In this document: piece after piece, positions 1 to 8,753 of the stretch
Layout of the letters: each line of letters begins with the position of its first letter
Numbering within the stretch: the first letter of the stretch is position 1
Position numbers and translations under genes: made by a program
The notes under the pieces: model-generated
What the model was told of the DNA's origin: nothing
Database searches by the model: none
Seen by the model: the letters and a program-made list of their open reading frames with translations, nothing else
DNA from: Solimicrobium sp040544425
GTDB lineage: Bacteria; Pseudomonadota; Gammaproteobacteria; Burkholderiales; Burkholderiaceae_D
DNA length: 64,000 nucleotides
Assembly (NCBI GenBank): GCA_040544425.1
Contig: JBEONO010000015.1
Location: 45,969 to 109,968, forward strand
Direction of reading: 5' to 3'

Positions 1-2
1 AG

Positions 3-386
3 GCCGCAGTCAAGAAGCCAGTCGTAGCGGCGAAAAAAGCAGCCCCTGCAAAAGCAGCTCCAGCTAAAAAAGCAGCACCGGCAAAAGCAGCAAAACCAGC
101 AGTGAAAGTCGTTAAAGCCAAAGTACCAGCAGTGAAAAAAGCTAACACCGCTTTCATGAAACCGATGAATCTCTCCCCATCTTTAGCTGCAGTGATTGGC
201 ACAGCACCATTGCCACGTACTGAAGTAACAAAAAAAATCTGGGAATATATCAAGAAGCACAAACTGCAAGACGAAGCAAACAAACGCATGATTAATGGCG
301 ATGCAAAATTGGTTGCTGTGTTTGGCGGTAAAAAACAAGTGTCGATGTTTGAAATGACAAAACTGATTTCAGCTCACTTGTCTTAA
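3..386 (+). CDS. SWIB/MDM2 domain protein with histone H1-like tail (5' end missing)
   Basis: The reading frame is open to the left edge, so the true start lies outside the window; 127 residues are visible. The first 45 or so are almost only Lys, Ala, Pro and Val (repeats such as KKAAPAK), like the tail of histone H1. The rest (from about MKPMNLSPSLAAVIG to the end) is a SWIB domain, recognisable by SPSLAAVIG, the helix KKIWEYIKKHKLQD and the ending VSMFEMTKLISAHL. Bacterial SWIB proteins are known from Chlamydia and several betaproteobacteria and are thought to bind DNA or chromatin-like complexes; the exact role here is unknown. An internal GTG at 102 could be read as a start, but it lies inside the basic repeat and is unlikely. 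A strong terminator follows 24 bases after the stop. Confidence 0.85.
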   Translation, partial: AAVKKPVVAAKKAAPAKAAPAKKAAPAKAAKPAVKVVKAKVPAVKKANTAFMKPMNLSPSLAAVIGTAPLPRTEVTKKIWEYIKKHKLQDEANKRMINGDAKLVAVFGGKKQVSMFEMTKLISAHLS

Positions 387-409
387 TTCTTGGGGCAACG
401 CCCTAAACA

Positions 410-440
410 AAAACGCCCGCATCGCGCGGGCGTTTTTGTT
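410..440. terminator. Rho-independent terminator, probably bidirectional
   Basis: A 7-bp GC stem, CGCCCGC (414-420) with GCGGGCG (426-432), has a 5-base loop, an A-run before it and a T-run after it. It lies between the convergent SWIB gene and the lytic transglycosylase gene and can serve both strands. Confidence 0.9.
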
Positions 441-454
441 TTTGCCGAACCAGT

Positions 455-1081
455 TCAGGAATGCGTTGACGCGGGCTTCTGGTACTCCCATTTTTTCCAC
501 GCCGCCAGCACCGTATTCGGATATCCAGCCTGACCGCGACTGCCGTTATAACGTCCCAGGGCCATAAACAAATCCCCGCCTTCCAGATCGATATACATGC
601 GCAATATTGAACATCCGTAGCGCAAATTGGTCGTCATATTAAATAATTTTTGTGCATCATTGTCGCCAATCACGCGCGACCAGAACGGCATCACCTGCAT
701 CAGTCCGCGCGCCCCGACCATGGATGTGGCGTATTTCCGGAACGCCGATTCCACCTGGATCAAGCCAAGCACCATAGCCGGATCCAGACCGGCACGCTTG
801 GCCTCGTACCAGGTGGTTTCCAAAAATTCGATGCGAGTGAAGTTGTCCGGAATTTTTTTCTTCAGACGTTGCGACATTTCACCAAGCCACTGCAAATAAT
901 TGAGCCGATCTTCGATCGCAGTAAAACTTGGTTTGGGTGGGCGATTGTCAGTCACGGCGCGAGCTAATGCCGACCTGACCGAATCGGCCAACGCTTCTTC
1001 TTTCTGATTGCCAGCGTACGCCAGGCAATTTACCAGAAGAAGCACGCAAGCCAGCCCTGTTCTAAATCGCAATTTATTCAT
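455..1081 (-). CDS. Lytic transglycosylase, SLT domain (family 1)
   Basis: 208-residue exported protein predicted to cleave the MurNAc-GlcNAc bond of peptidoglycan with formation of 1,6-anhydroMurNAc. Residues 1-23 form a signal peptide ending in AYA. The SLT fold occupies about 85-200 with the expected motifs: catalytic Glu111 in IQVESAF, GARGLMQVMP at 123-132 and ALGRYNGS at 174-181. The gene starts 12 bases after the proS stop and is probably cotranscribed with it, a pairing seen in related betaproteobacteria. No lipobox is evident, so it is likely periplasmic rather than a lipoprotein. Subfamily (MltE- or MltC-like) cannot be decided from sequence alone. Confidence 0.88.
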   Translation of the reverse strand: MNKLRFRTGLACVLLLVNCLAYAGNQKEEALADSVRSALARAVTDNRPPKPSFTAIEDRLNYLQWLGEMSQRLKKKIPDNFTRIEFLETTWYEAKRAGLDPAMVLGLIQVESAFRKYATSMVGARGLMQVMPFWSRVIGDNDAQKLFNMTTNLRYGCSILRMYIDLEGGDLFMALGRYNGSRGQAGYPNTVLAAWKKWEYQKPASTHS

Positions 1082-1093
1082 ACGATCAACGGA

Positions 1094-2830
1094 CTACGAA
1101 GTCCTCAATTTTTTCTGAATAAAATCCGTCATGTCTGCTACTGGAACGGCAGTCGCAGCAGCATCGCGGCGACCTTGATATTCTAGGTTGCCTTCTTTCA
1201 GGCCGCGGTCGCCGATGACAATACGATGCGGCACGCCAATTAACTCCCAATCGGCAAACATGGCACCCGGCCGCTCACCGCGATCATCCAGGATCACGTC
1301 AATGCCAGCGTCAGACAGCGCTGCGTAGAGTTTTTCGGTCTCAGCCTTGACCAGTTCGCTGCGGTCGTATCCCATTGGGCATAACACGACTTCGAATGGT
1401 GCCAGCGTGGTCGGCCACACAATACCCTTGTCATCAAAATTCTGTTCGATTGCCGCGCCAAGTATCCGCGTGATACCGATACCATAACAACCCATTTGCA
1501 GTAGCTGTGGCTTGCCGTTTTCATCCAGATAAGTAGCTTTCATGGATTCAGAATACGAGCTGCCCAGTTGAAAAACATGACCAACTTCGATCCCGCGTTG
1601 AATCGCCAGTACACCTTTTCCGTCTGGAGATGGATCACCGGCCTGCACATTGCGAATGTCTGCAACCTGCGGCAGCGGCAAATCGCGCTCCCAATTTACG
1701 CCGGTGAAGTGATAACCGACTTCATTGGCGCCACAAACGAAGTCGCTCATCATGGCCACGGTACGATCAATCAGCAGGTTGACTGGTGCTTTGGTTCCGA
1801 TCGGCCCCAGATAGCCGGGCACGCAGGCAAAGCTCTCAAGGATTTCTGCTTCAGTGGCCATGCGCGAGTTTTGCAAACCGGGGATCTTGCCAACCTTGAT
1901 CTCGTTCATTTCATGGTCACCACGCAGCAGCAACAACCAGATCTGTTTTTTCACCTTGCCATCTTCGCTGGCGTCTACCGCCAGCACCAGTGACTTCACG
2001 GTTTGCTGCAACGGTATATTGAGTAATTCGGCAACCTGTTCACATTTACTCATGTCGGGCGTGGCCACTTTGACGAGTTCCTGTTGCGGCGCGGCGCGTT
2101 TGGTCAGCAGGGGCAAAGCTTCTGCCGCTTCCATATTGGCTGCATAGTCCGAGCTTGGGCAATACACCAGCGCATCTTCACCGGTATCGGCGATAACGTG
2201 GAACTCATGAGAGCCCGTGCCGCCGATACTGCCGTTGTCGGCGGCCACCGCGCGAAACTGCAAACCAAACCGTTGGAAGATACGCACATACGCATCAAAC
2301 ATGATTTGATAAGATTTTTGCATCGCAGTGACATCGCGATCGAATGAGTACGCGTCTTTCATGGTGAATTCGCGGCCGCGCATCAGACCAAAACGTGGCC
2401 GACGCTCATCGCGGAATTTGGTTTGAATGTGATAAAAATTGACCGGCAACTGACGGTAAGAACGGATGTCCGATCGTGCCACATCCGTGATCACCTCTTC
2501 CGAGGTTGGCTGAATAATATAATCGCGGCCATGACGATCTTTAATTCTCAATAACTCCGGACCGTATTTAGTCCAGCGTCCGGTTTCCTGCCAAAGCTCT
2601 GCAGGTTGCACAATTGGCATCAGCATTTCTATGGCACCGGCACGATTCATTTCTTCGCGCACGATCGCTTCGACTTTGCGAATCACGCGCAAACCCATCG
2701 GCATATAGTTGTAAATTCCTGAGCCAAGTCGTTTTATCAGGCCGGCCCGCATCATTAGTTTATGGCTAACAATTTCGGCATCAGCTGGGGCTTCTTTTAG
2801 GGTTGAAATAAAAAATCGGGTTGCGCGCAT
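1094..2830 (-). CDS. proS: Prolyl-tRNA synthetase
   Basis: 578 residues, the length of bacterial-type class II ProRS, which charges tRNA-Pro with proline. Class II motif 2 is clear (TKFRDERRPRFGLMRGREF, 137-155), preceded by the proline-site segment QPTSEEVITD. Residues about 225-385 are the bacterial insertion (YbaK-like) domain, which in this family edits Ala-tRNA-Pro. Motif 3 is MGCYGIGITR, followed by the anticodon-binding domain to the C-terminus. The ATG at 2830 gives the usual N-terminus MRATRFFISTLKEAP. It is transcribed away from rppH and followed closely by the transglycosylase gene. Confidence 0.97.
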   Translation of the reverse strand: MRATRFFISTLKEAPADAEIVSHKLMMRAGLIKRLGSGIYNYMPMGLRVIRKVEAIVREEMNRAGAIEMLMPIVQPAELWQETGRWTKYGPELLRIKDRHGRDYIIQPTSEEVITDVARSDIRSYRQLPVNFYHIQTKFRDERRPRFGLMRGREFTMKDAYSFDRDVTAMQKSYQIMFDAYVRIFQRFGLQFRAVAADNGSIGGTGSHEFHVIADTGEDALVYCPSSDYAANMEAAEALPLLTKRAAPQQELVKVATPDMSKCEQVAELLNIPLQQTVKSLVLAVDASEDGKVKKQIWLLLLRGDHEMNEIKVGKIPGLQNSRMATEAEILESFACVPGYLGPIGTKAPVNLLIDRTVAMMSDFVCGANEVGYHFTGVNWERDLPLPQVADIRNVQAGDPSPDGKGVLAIQRGIEVGHVFQLGSSYSESMKATYLDENGKPQLLQMGCYGIGITRILGAAIEQNFDDKGIVWPTTLAPFEVVLCPMGYDRSELVKAETEKLYAALSDAGIDVILDDRGERPGAMFADWELIGVPHRIVIGDRGLKEGNLEYQGRRDAAATAVPVADMTDFIQKKLRTS

Positions 2831-3011
2831 AACAATGAGTTCTTTTTAAATAGAGGAGGTTATAATCAATCCAATTTTAAAGGATTAGTTGGCGTATGCA
2901 CCCATTGTTTACAGATTTTTGATCCAAACTCGCCCCAAAACCGTAGTTTTAATGGATTTATACTGAATTCCACTGGTTTGTGCAGGCGCCGCAGAAAGTT
3001 TTGAGGACATC

Positions 3012-3611
3012 ATGCTTGATCGTGAAGGCTTTAGGCCTAACGTAGGCATCATTCTGCTCAACCCTACGAACGAAGTATGGTGGGGCAAACGGGTGCGTGA
3101 ACACTCCTGGCAATTTCCGCAGGGTGGCATTAAATACGGCGAAACCCCAGAACAAGCCATGTTTCGGGAGCTCGAAGAAGAAACCGGTTTGCTACCCAAA
3201 CACGTCAAGGTCATTGGCCGCACGCGTGACTGGCTTCGTTATGAAGTGCCTGATCATTTCATCAAACGCGATATTCGCGGCCATTACCGCGGCCAAAAAC
3301 AAATCTGGTTTTTACTCAGGATGACCGGGCGCGATTGCGACGTGAATCTGCGCGCTTCCAATCATCCCGAATTTGATGCCTGGCGCTGGCACGATTACTG
3401 GGTGCCGCTCGATATGGTGATTGAATTCAAACGCGAGGTGTACCAGTTGGCGCTGCAGGAATTGTCGCGCTTTTTATCGCGCCCCGAACGCCCCAAACAT
3501 CGCAGCACCGGACGCTACCTGCGGCAACAACAATCGACCAATATTCAGATTGAAATCACCACTGAAATCATCGTCGATATTGCCGATCAACCGACTAAAC
3601 CGAATGAGTAA
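3012..3611 (+). CDS. rppH: RNA pyrophosphohydrolase (Nudix)
   Basis: 199 residues. RppH removes pyrophosphate from the 5' triphosphate end of mRNA and so triggers 5'-dependent decay. The N-terminus MLDREGFRPNVGIILLN is typical, and the Nudix box fits exactly: G38, E44, R52-E53, E56-E57, G59-L60. The family core ends near residue 160; the last 40 residues are a longer, variable tail. The gene is divergent from proS across a 181-base gap. Its stop overlaps the start of the following CNP1-like gene, so the two are cotranscribed. Confidence 0.93.
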   Translation: MLDREGFRPNVGIILLNPTNEVWWGKRVREHSWQFPQGGIKYGETPEQAMFRELEEETGLLPKHVKVIGRTRDWLRYEVPDHFIKRDIRGHYRGQKQIWFLLRMTGRDCDVNLRASNHPEFDAWRWHDYWVPLDMVIEFKREVYQLALQELSRFLSRPERPKHRSTGRYLRQQQSTNIQIEITTEIIVDIADQPTKPNE

Positions 3612-4107
3612 AAAATATAAATTAATTTTCGCCATCTTGGCTTTGGCCACTGCTGTGGCATCACTGGCCGAGGAAAAAGCGGCAGTAAAAGAAGAACCAG
3701 CTCCGCCAACTTTGCCCGCGCCAGCAAAACGGTTCCTTGACTTCTATTCGGCTGGACAACTCAGTTTTGCAATTGACCCTGACTCGATCAGCATTCAACC
3801 CGGCGCAGATCAGGAAGTGCGTTACACCTTACGCGCAATCAGTAAACAAGGTGCGGTCAATCTCAGTTACGAGGGGATACGCTGCAGCAACCGGCAGAAA
3901 ATCATCTATGCTGTTGGACTGAAAGATGGACGTTGGTCATTGGTACGTTCGCCAGAATGGAGCGCGATTTATATCAAAGGCCTCTATATTCCTCATGGCA
4001 CACTGGCTAACGGATACTTCTGTTCGGTCACCGATGTTGCTGGCAAGGTTAGCGACATCGTGCATCGTATCGAGTCGCACAAAGCGCTCAACGACCCGTC
4101 GAGATAA
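3604..4107 (+). CDS. CNP1-like exported protein
   Basis: 167 residues. The ATG at 3604 overlaps the last 8 bases of rppH and gives a good signal peptide (MSKKYKLIFAILALATAVASLA); the frame stays open upstream but that part overlies rppH. The mature protein starts with a Glu/Lys/Pro-rich stretch and then has a compact domain with FAIDPDSISIQPGADQEVRY and YEGIRCSNRQKIIYAVG, resembling the CNP1-like family of periplasmic proteins of unknown function found in beta- and gammaproteobacteria, often near rppH. It lies convergent to proB with a gap of only 7 bases. Function is not known. Confidence 0.75.
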   Translation: MSKKYKLIFAILALATAVASLAEEKAAVKEEPAPPTLPAPAKRFLDFYSAGQLSFAIDPDSISIQPGADQEVRYTLRAISKQGAVNLSYEGIRCSNRQKIIYAVGLKDGRWSLVRSPEWSAIYIKGLYIPHGTLANGYFCSVTDVAGKVSDIVHRIESHKALNDPSR

Positions 4108-4114
4108 AACAGCG

Positions 4115-5236
4115 CTAACTGATCAGCACCAGGTTATCCCGATGGATCAATTCGGATTCTTCAATGAAACCGAGTATGCCTGCAATTTCTGAAGAGGGGC
4201 GACGTTTGATGCGGCGCGCATCACCGCTTGAATAGTTGCTCAAGCCGCGCGCTATGGCAACGCCGGACTGGCTCAGACAGGTGATTGCAGATCCACGGCC
4301 GAACTCGCCGATCACATCCACAACGCCGATTGGCAACAAAGACTTACCTTCGTTGACCAGTTTATTCACCGCGCCATCGTCCAAAATAAATTGTCCGGCA
4401 GTTTGCAGGTGATCCTGCAGCCACTGCTTACGCGCTGCCAGTGGCTCAGTTTGTGAAACGAGATGGGTACCAATTAATTCGCCCGCCATTAACCTCGTCA
4501 ATACATCAGGTTCACGCCCCCAGGCAATAATCGTGTGAGCGCCCGACCTGGCTGCCCGTTTCGCTGCCAAAATTTTGGTTAACATCCCGCCGCGCCCGAT
4601 GCTGCTCCCTGCTCCACCAGCCATGATTTCCAATCTTGGGTCTCCTGCACTGGCATGATGAATAAACTCCGCATCCGGATTTTTGCGCGGGTCAGCACTG
4701 TAGAGTCCGGCCTGATCGGTAAGAATGATCAAGGCGTCGGCCTCGATCAAATTCGCTACCAGGGCACCCAGCGTATCGTTATCGCCCAATTTAATTTCAT
4801 CCGTGACGACCGTATCGTTTTCATTGATGATCGGCACAATGCCAAAGCGTAGCAGCGTGCGCAAGGTTGAGCGGGCATTGAGGTAACGTTCGCGATCAGC
4901 CAGGTCGGCGTGCGTCAACAAGACTTGCGCCGTGCCGATCTGATGCTGACGAAAACTGCTTTCATAGATTTGTGCCAAACCCATTTGGCCAACAGCCGCA
5001 CAGGCCTGCAATTCGTCGATTTCAGTAGGACGCCTGGAAAATCCCAGCCGCAGCATTCCTTCAGCGATTGCCCCGGAGCTGACCAGAACAACTTCTTTGC
5101 CCATGGCCCGCAGGCTGGCAATTTGTGCGGCCCAGTTTTGAATTGCCGCCTGATCCAGGCCGCGGCCGTCATTGGTGACGAGAGAGGATCCAACTTTGAT
5201 GATCAGACGTTTACTGGTTTGAAGCTCGGTGGTCAT
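4115..5236 (-). CDS. proB: Glutamate 5-kinase
   Basis: 373 residues from the ATG at 5236. It catalyses the first step of proline synthesis: glutamate plus ATP gives glutamyl-5-phosphate. The amino acid kinase domain begins RLIIKVGSSLV and contains VLVSSGAIAEG, NENDTV and the nucleotide loop LTDQAGLYSADPR. The C-terminal hundred residues form a PUA domain (FILDDGAVNKL to about IKRRPSSEI). A GTG start 8 codons upstream (5260) is possible, but the ATG has an AGG about 10 bases before it and gives the usual N-terminus. In related species obgE and proB are also neighbours; here a 106-base gap separates them, so cotranscription is possible. Confidence 0.95.
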   Translation of the reverse strand: MTTELQTSKRLIIKVGSSLVTNDGRGLDQAAIQNWAAQIASLRAMGKEVVLVSSGAIAEGMLRLGFSRRPTEIDELQACAAVGQMGLAQIYESSFRQHQIGTAQVLLTHADLADRERYLNARSTLRTLLRFGIVPIINENDTVVTDEIKLGDNDTLGALVANLIEADALIILTDQAGLYSADPRKNPDAEFIHHASAGDPRLEIMAGGAGSSIGRGGMLTKILAAKRAARSGAHTIIAWGREPDVLTRLMAGELIGTHLVSQTEPLAARKQWLQDHLQTAGQFILDDGAVNKLVNEGKSLLPIGVVDVIGEFGRGSAITCLSQSGVAIARGLSNYSSGDARRIKRRPSSEIAGILGFIEESELIHRDNLVLIS

Positions 5237-5366
5237 AACTTTTGGCCTATTAAATATCACGATGCAATTTTAAATAGAATTTCAGTTCCTATGACACTCT
5301 TTTTGAAGTGCAATACAACGCACCGGGCTCATTTCTTTTGAAAACGACCTGACGATTTTGCTGTTG

Positions 5367-6473
5367 CTAGTCGATGATTTTAAACCGCGGATCATCAGGC
5401 TCGATTGACAGGACTGCCTGTGCCGATTCTTCCATAGTGGTTTCTTCAGAGCGATTTTCCTGGGTGCGCTTTTCAGCCAGATAAGAATAAATCGCCATGA
5501 CCAGATCTTCGCAACCGGCGCGATTCAATGCAGATATTTCAAATACCGGACCCTTCCAGGCCAGACGCTTTACGAAATCCTTAACCCGCTTTTTGCGATC
5601 AGCTTCCGGCACCATGTCCAATTTATTCAAGACCAACCAGCGCGGTTTATCGTATAAGCTCTCATCATACTTGCGCAACTCCTGCGCCAGGGCTTTGGCT
5701 TCTTTGACCGGATCAACATCGTCGAACGGAGAAAAATCAATGATATGCAGCAGCAAACCGGTGCGCTGCAGGTGACGCAAGAATTGATGTCCCAGTCCGG
5801 CGCCCTCAGCTGCACCTTCGATCAAACCTGGAATATCGGCAATCACGAAGCTTTTTTCGTGACTCACGCGTACCACACCCAAATTCGGATGCAATGTCGT
5901 AAACGGATAATCTGCGATTTTAGGACGCGCGTTTGAAACAGCTGTAATGAAAGTGGACTTGCCGGCGTTTGGCATACCCAACAATCCGACATCGGCCAGC
6001 ACTTTCAATTCCAGACGAAGTTCGCGACGTTCGCCTTCTTTTCCGTTGCCGTGTTGGCGCGGTGCGCGGTTGGTCGAGGTCTTAAAGTGAATATTGCCCC
6101 ATCCGCCATCTCCGCCTTTAGCCAACAACACTTCCTGGCCATGTTCGGTTAAATCTGCAATCAGTTCTTCCGTATTGCGATCAAAGATCAGCGTTCCGAC
6201 CGGCATCCGCAGAAAAACATCGTCAGCGCCTTTGCCGTAACAATCAGCACCGCGACCGTTTTCGCCGCGCTTGGCCATGTGCAGCTTCGAAAAACGAAAA
6301 TCAACCAGGGTATTGATATTGCGGTCCGCAACGGCAAATATGCTGCCGCCCTTGCCGCCATCACCACCGTCGGGGCCACCGAACGGACGAAACTTTTCAC
6401 GGCAGAATGATGCAATGCCATTTCCACCATCGCCTGCCACTACCTCTATCCGCGCTTCATCAATAAATTTCAT
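5367..6473 (-). CDS. obgE: Obg/CgtA GTPase
   Basis: 368 residues. Essential GTPase linked to 50S ribosome assembly and the stringent response. The glycine-rich Obg fold covers residues 1-158 (for example GGPDGGDGGKGG at 32-43). The G domain follows with G1 GMPNAGKST (166-174), G3 DIPG (213-216) and NKLD near 283. The last 40 residues are an acidic variable tail. It lies downstream of rpmA as in most proteobacteria, but two hairpins with T-runs separate them, so it may depend partly on its own promoter. Confidence 0.97.
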   Translation of the reverse strand: MKFIDEARIEVVAGDGGNGIASFCREKFRPFGGPDGGDGGKGGSIFAVADRNINTLVDFRFSKLHMAKRGENGRGADCYGKGADDVFLRMPVGTLIFDRNTEELIADLTEHGQEVLLAKGGDGGWGNIHFKTSTNRAPRQHGNGKEGERRELRLELKVLADVGLLGMPNAGKSTFITAVSNARPKIADYPFTTLHPNLGVVRVSHEKSFVIADIPGLIEGAAEGAGLGHQFLRHLQRTGLLLHIIDFSPFDDVDPVKEAKALAQELRKYDESLYDKPRWLVLNKLDMVPEADRKKRVKDFVKRLAWKGPVFEISALNRAGCEDLVMAIYSYLAEKRTQENRSEETTMEESAQAVLSIEPDDPRFKIID

Positions 6474-6519
6474 GTTCTTTGTCCTTCCTTACTACTCATA
6501 TTGCCGTGCATGCTAAATC

Positions 6520-6564
6520 AAAAAAGGCACTTTTATAAATCTAGTTCGGATTTATAAAAATGCC
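6520..6564 (-). terminator. Second of two tandem terminator-like hairpins between rpmA and obgE
   Basis: The 16-base arms 6526-6541 and 6549-6564 are complementary apart from one mismatch, with a 7-base loop. Read on the minus strand the hairpin is followed by six T (6520-6525). It is AT-rich except at its base. It sits immediately before obgE. Confidence 0.65.
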
Positions 6565-6566
6565 AT

Positions 6567-6594
6567 AAAAAAAGCTCTACCAATGGTAGAGCCT
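6567..6594 (-). terminator. Rho-independent terminator after rpmA
   Basis: A perfect 8-bp stem, GCTCTACC (6574-6581) with GGTAGAGC (6585-6592), has an AAT loop and, on the minus strand, a run of seven T (6567-6573). It lies about 100 bases after the rpmA stop. Confidence 0.85.
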
Positions 6595-6694
6595 TTATAT
6601 TGCCAAAGGCTAAGCACTTATTGGATACGCCACAAGAGTTCAGCCCGGCTCGAAGTGACCAACCTTCGATACTACACCTCAATCAATACTGCAA

Positions 6695-6964
6695 TTACGC
6701 TGCAACAGCTTCAGTTACGATTGTTGCGTACTGATGTTGTTGAGCGCCTTTGATTACAAACTTGACTTTGCCTGGGACCAAAGCAAATAAAGTGTGATCT
6801 TTACCCATTCCAACGTTTTCACCTGGGTGAACACGTGTGCCGCGTTGGCGAATAATGATGCCGCCAGCGTTGATTGCCTGGCCGCCGTAAACTTTTACGC
6901 CGAGTCGTTTCGATTCTGAATCACGACCATTACGCGTGGTGCCGCCGCCTTTTTTGTGTGCCAT
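6695..6964 (-). CDS. rpmA: 50S ribosomal protein L27
   Basis: 89 residues with the full L27 signature: the N-terminus MAHKKGGGTTRNGRDS, which reaches into the peptidyl transferase centre, then GVKVYGGQ, IIIRQRGT and HPGENVGMGKDHTLFA. There is no N-terminal cleaved extension of the Firmicutes type. It follows rplU by 52 bases and shares its promoter. Confidence 0.98.
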   Translation of the reverse strand: MAHKKGGGTTRNGRDSESKRLGVKVYGGQAINAGGIIIRQRGTRVHPGENVGMGKDHTLFALVPGKVKFVIKGAQQHQYATIVTEAVAA

Positions 6965-7016
6965 TTAAGACTCCTTACTAATCTGAAAATATGATTGCCA
7001 GCTTCTGATCGAGGTA

Positions 7017-7328
7017 TTAACCGTTAATCGAAACAATGTGCAATTCGGTGTAGTTTTGGCGATGCCCTTGATGCTTTTGGTAATGCTTACGACGACGCAT
7101 CTTGAAAATCGTTACTTTATCGTGACGACCATGCGCCACTACCTTAGCCATCACCGTAGCACCTGCAACCAATGGAACCCCAACTTTCAGAGTATCTCCC
7201 TCGCCAACGGCAAGGACTTGGTCAATGGTGATTTCGGATCCGATGTCTGCAGGTATCTGTTCTATTTTAAGTTTTTGGCCAGCAGCAACTTTATATTGTT
7301 TGCCACCAGTTTTTATGACCGCGTACAT
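7017..7328 (-). CDS. rplU: 50S ribosomal protein L21
   Basis: 103 residues, the normal length for L21. The ATG at 7328 gives MYAVIKTGGKQYKV and has GAGGT correctly placed before it; the upstream in-frame ATG adds five residues with no support. The C-terminus contains the family motif KMRRRKHYQKHQGHRQ, which binds 23S rRNA. It is the first gene of the rplU-rpmA unit. Confidence 0.98.
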   Translation of the reverse strand: MYAVIKTGGKQYKVAAGQKLKIEQIPADIGSEITIDQVLAVGEGDTLKVGVPLVAGATVMAKVVAHGRHDKVTIFKMRRRKHYQKHQGHRQNYTELHIVSING

Positions 7329-7417
7329 ATGAAACCTCATCAAAAATGTGAATATCTTTAAAATCCCTCGTTGATTTATCCTCGAATTGCAGGAACAAAA
7401 ATTTCAGGAAGCCCACG

Positions 7418-7446
7418 ATTGTACACAAATCACCTTTACACGTCAA
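7418..7446 (-). promoter_or_regulatory. Sigma-70 promoter of rplU-rpmA
   Basis: On the minus strand TTGACG (7441-7446) and TACAAT (7418-7423) are separated by exactly 17 bases, giving 5/6 matches to each consensus box. It lies about 90 bases before the rplU start. Confidence 0.8.
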
Positions 7447-7663
7447 AACGTTTCAAGAAATTTCGCATAAATTGTCAAGCAACTTTTCAATTAAATTGGT
7501 ATTTGACAATTTTCCGGCCTGTTAACTGGCGTCGGATAATTTCTTTTGCCGGACTGACCGCCTCACTAATTGCTTTTTACATATTGATTGCGCTCGAATT
7601 GTTTCCAGAAACGACTGAAACTGCGATTTACGGCATGATTAACAGGAGAATTTTCAGACAAGG

Positions 7664-7693
7664 TTTATAAGCTGCAAATAAGCATCGTATAAT
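7664..7693 (+). promoter_or_regulatory. Possible ispB promoter
   Basis: A perfect -10 box TATAAT (7688-7693) lies 35 bases before the ispB start. The -35 region is weak (TTTATA at 7664-7669, 18-base spacing). Confidence 0.5.
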
Positions 7694-7728
7694 TTCGGCC
7701 ATCTTGGTTTCTTTATGCAGGTTACATT

Positions 7729-8718
7729 TTGTCCGCCACCTTAAATACGCAAGCGCAACAAAACATCACCAGTTTCATCTCATCAGATATGGATGCGGTT
7801 GATTTAGTGATCCGGGCCAAACTTCAATCCGATGTCCCGTTAGTCAAACAGGTTGGTGAATACATCATTAACGCAGGCGGGAAACGTATTCGTCCGGTAT
7901 TGGCCATCCTGTTTGCCAATGCGTATGGCTACACCGGCAGCGATCATCACACTTTAGCGGCAATTATTGAATTCATTCATACCGCAACCTTGCTGCATGA
8001 CGATGTGGTCGACGAATCTTCCTTGAGACGTGGTCGAAAAACTGCCAACGCCTTGTTTGGCAATGCCGCTTCGGTCCTGGTCGGCGATTTTTTGTACACC
8101 CGCTCATTCCAAATGATGGTGAGCCTGCAAAATATGCAGATTATGGATATTTTGGCCAATGCAACAAACGTTATCGCTGAAGGCGAAGTCCTGCAACTGT
8201 TAAACATGCATGATCCAGATGTCACTGAAGAACGCTATTTGCAGGTAATCCGGTCAAAGACGGCCAAGCTGTTTGAGGCTGCAACCAGTTTGGGGGCCCT
8301 GATCGCTGGCGCCAACCAGGCCCAGATTGAGGCCGCAGCGGAATATGGTCGCTCACTGGGCACATCGTTTCAACTGATCGATGATGTCTTGGACTACTCC
8401 GGGAACGCCAGTGATATTGGGAAGAATGTGGGTGACGACCTGCGCGAAGGCAAACCGACCTTGCCGCTGATCTATTTGATGCAGCATGGCACTGAATATC
8501 AACGCGGTCTGGTTCGGGAATGCATTGAAAATGGCGAAAGCGATCGATTTGATGAAATTCTGGCGGCCATCACGACCTCTGGAGCCCTGAAATACAGCCA
8601 AAATAAAGCAGAGCATGCCTGCAACCAAGCTATCGAGGCATTGCAACACCTGCCGGACAGTGAATTCAAAGATGCCCTGGTTCAGTTGGCGCATTTTTCG
8701 GTTGATCGAAACCACTAA
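7729..8718 (+). CDS. ispB: Polyprenyl (octaprenyl) diphosphate synthase
   Basis: 329 residues. It extends farnesyl diphosphate with isopentenyl units to make the side chain of ubiquinone. The first Asp-rich motif is DDVVD (91-95) and the second is LIDDVLDYSG (about 215-224); GGKRIRP (50-56) binds substrate. The start is TTG at 7729, with AGG 8 bases before it and an N-terminus that aligns with the family; the next ATG at 7789 would remove part of the first helix. Chain length (C40) is inferred from similarity to IspB and cannot be proven by reading. The rplU-rpmA/ispB divergent layout matches E. coli. Confidence 0.93.
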   Translation: MSATLNTQAQQNITSFISSDMDAVDLVIRAKLQSDVPLVKQVGEYIINAGGKRIRPVLAILFANAYGYTGSDHHTLAAIIEFIHTATLLHDDVVDESSLRRGRKTANALFGNAASVLVGDFLYTRSFQMMVSLQNMQIMDILANATNVIAEGEVLQLLNMHDPDVTEERYLQVIRSKTAKLFEAATSLGALIAGANQAQIEAAAEYGRSLGTSFQLIDDVLDYSGNASDIGKNVGDDLREGKPTLPLIYLMQHGTEYQRGLVRECIENGESDRFDEILAAITTSGALKYSQNKAEHACNQAIEALQHLPDSEFKDALVQLAHFSVDRNH

Positions 8719-8753
8719 CCATTTAACTTGGACTGCATCAACCCAATGCTATC

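Larger units (their letters stand above)
7329..7728. other. Intergenic region between divergent rplU and ispB
   Basis: 400 AT-rich bases with no convincing gene. An open frame on the plus strand (7371-7670) has no homology that I recognise, no ribosome binding site and an unnatural composition. The region holds the rplU promoter on the minus strand and a likely ispB promoter on the plus strand. Confidence 0.7.

Noticed and set aside
3421..3603. Upstream part of the CNP1-like open frame
   Set aside because: It overlies the end of rppH in another frame. The ATG at 3604 gives a signal peptide and coupled overlap.
7371..7670. A 99-codon open frame in the rplU-ispB gap
   Set aside because: It overlaps the rplU promoter, has no Shine-Dalgarno site and no resemblance to known proteins. 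The hydrophobic stretch is explained by AT-rich sequence.
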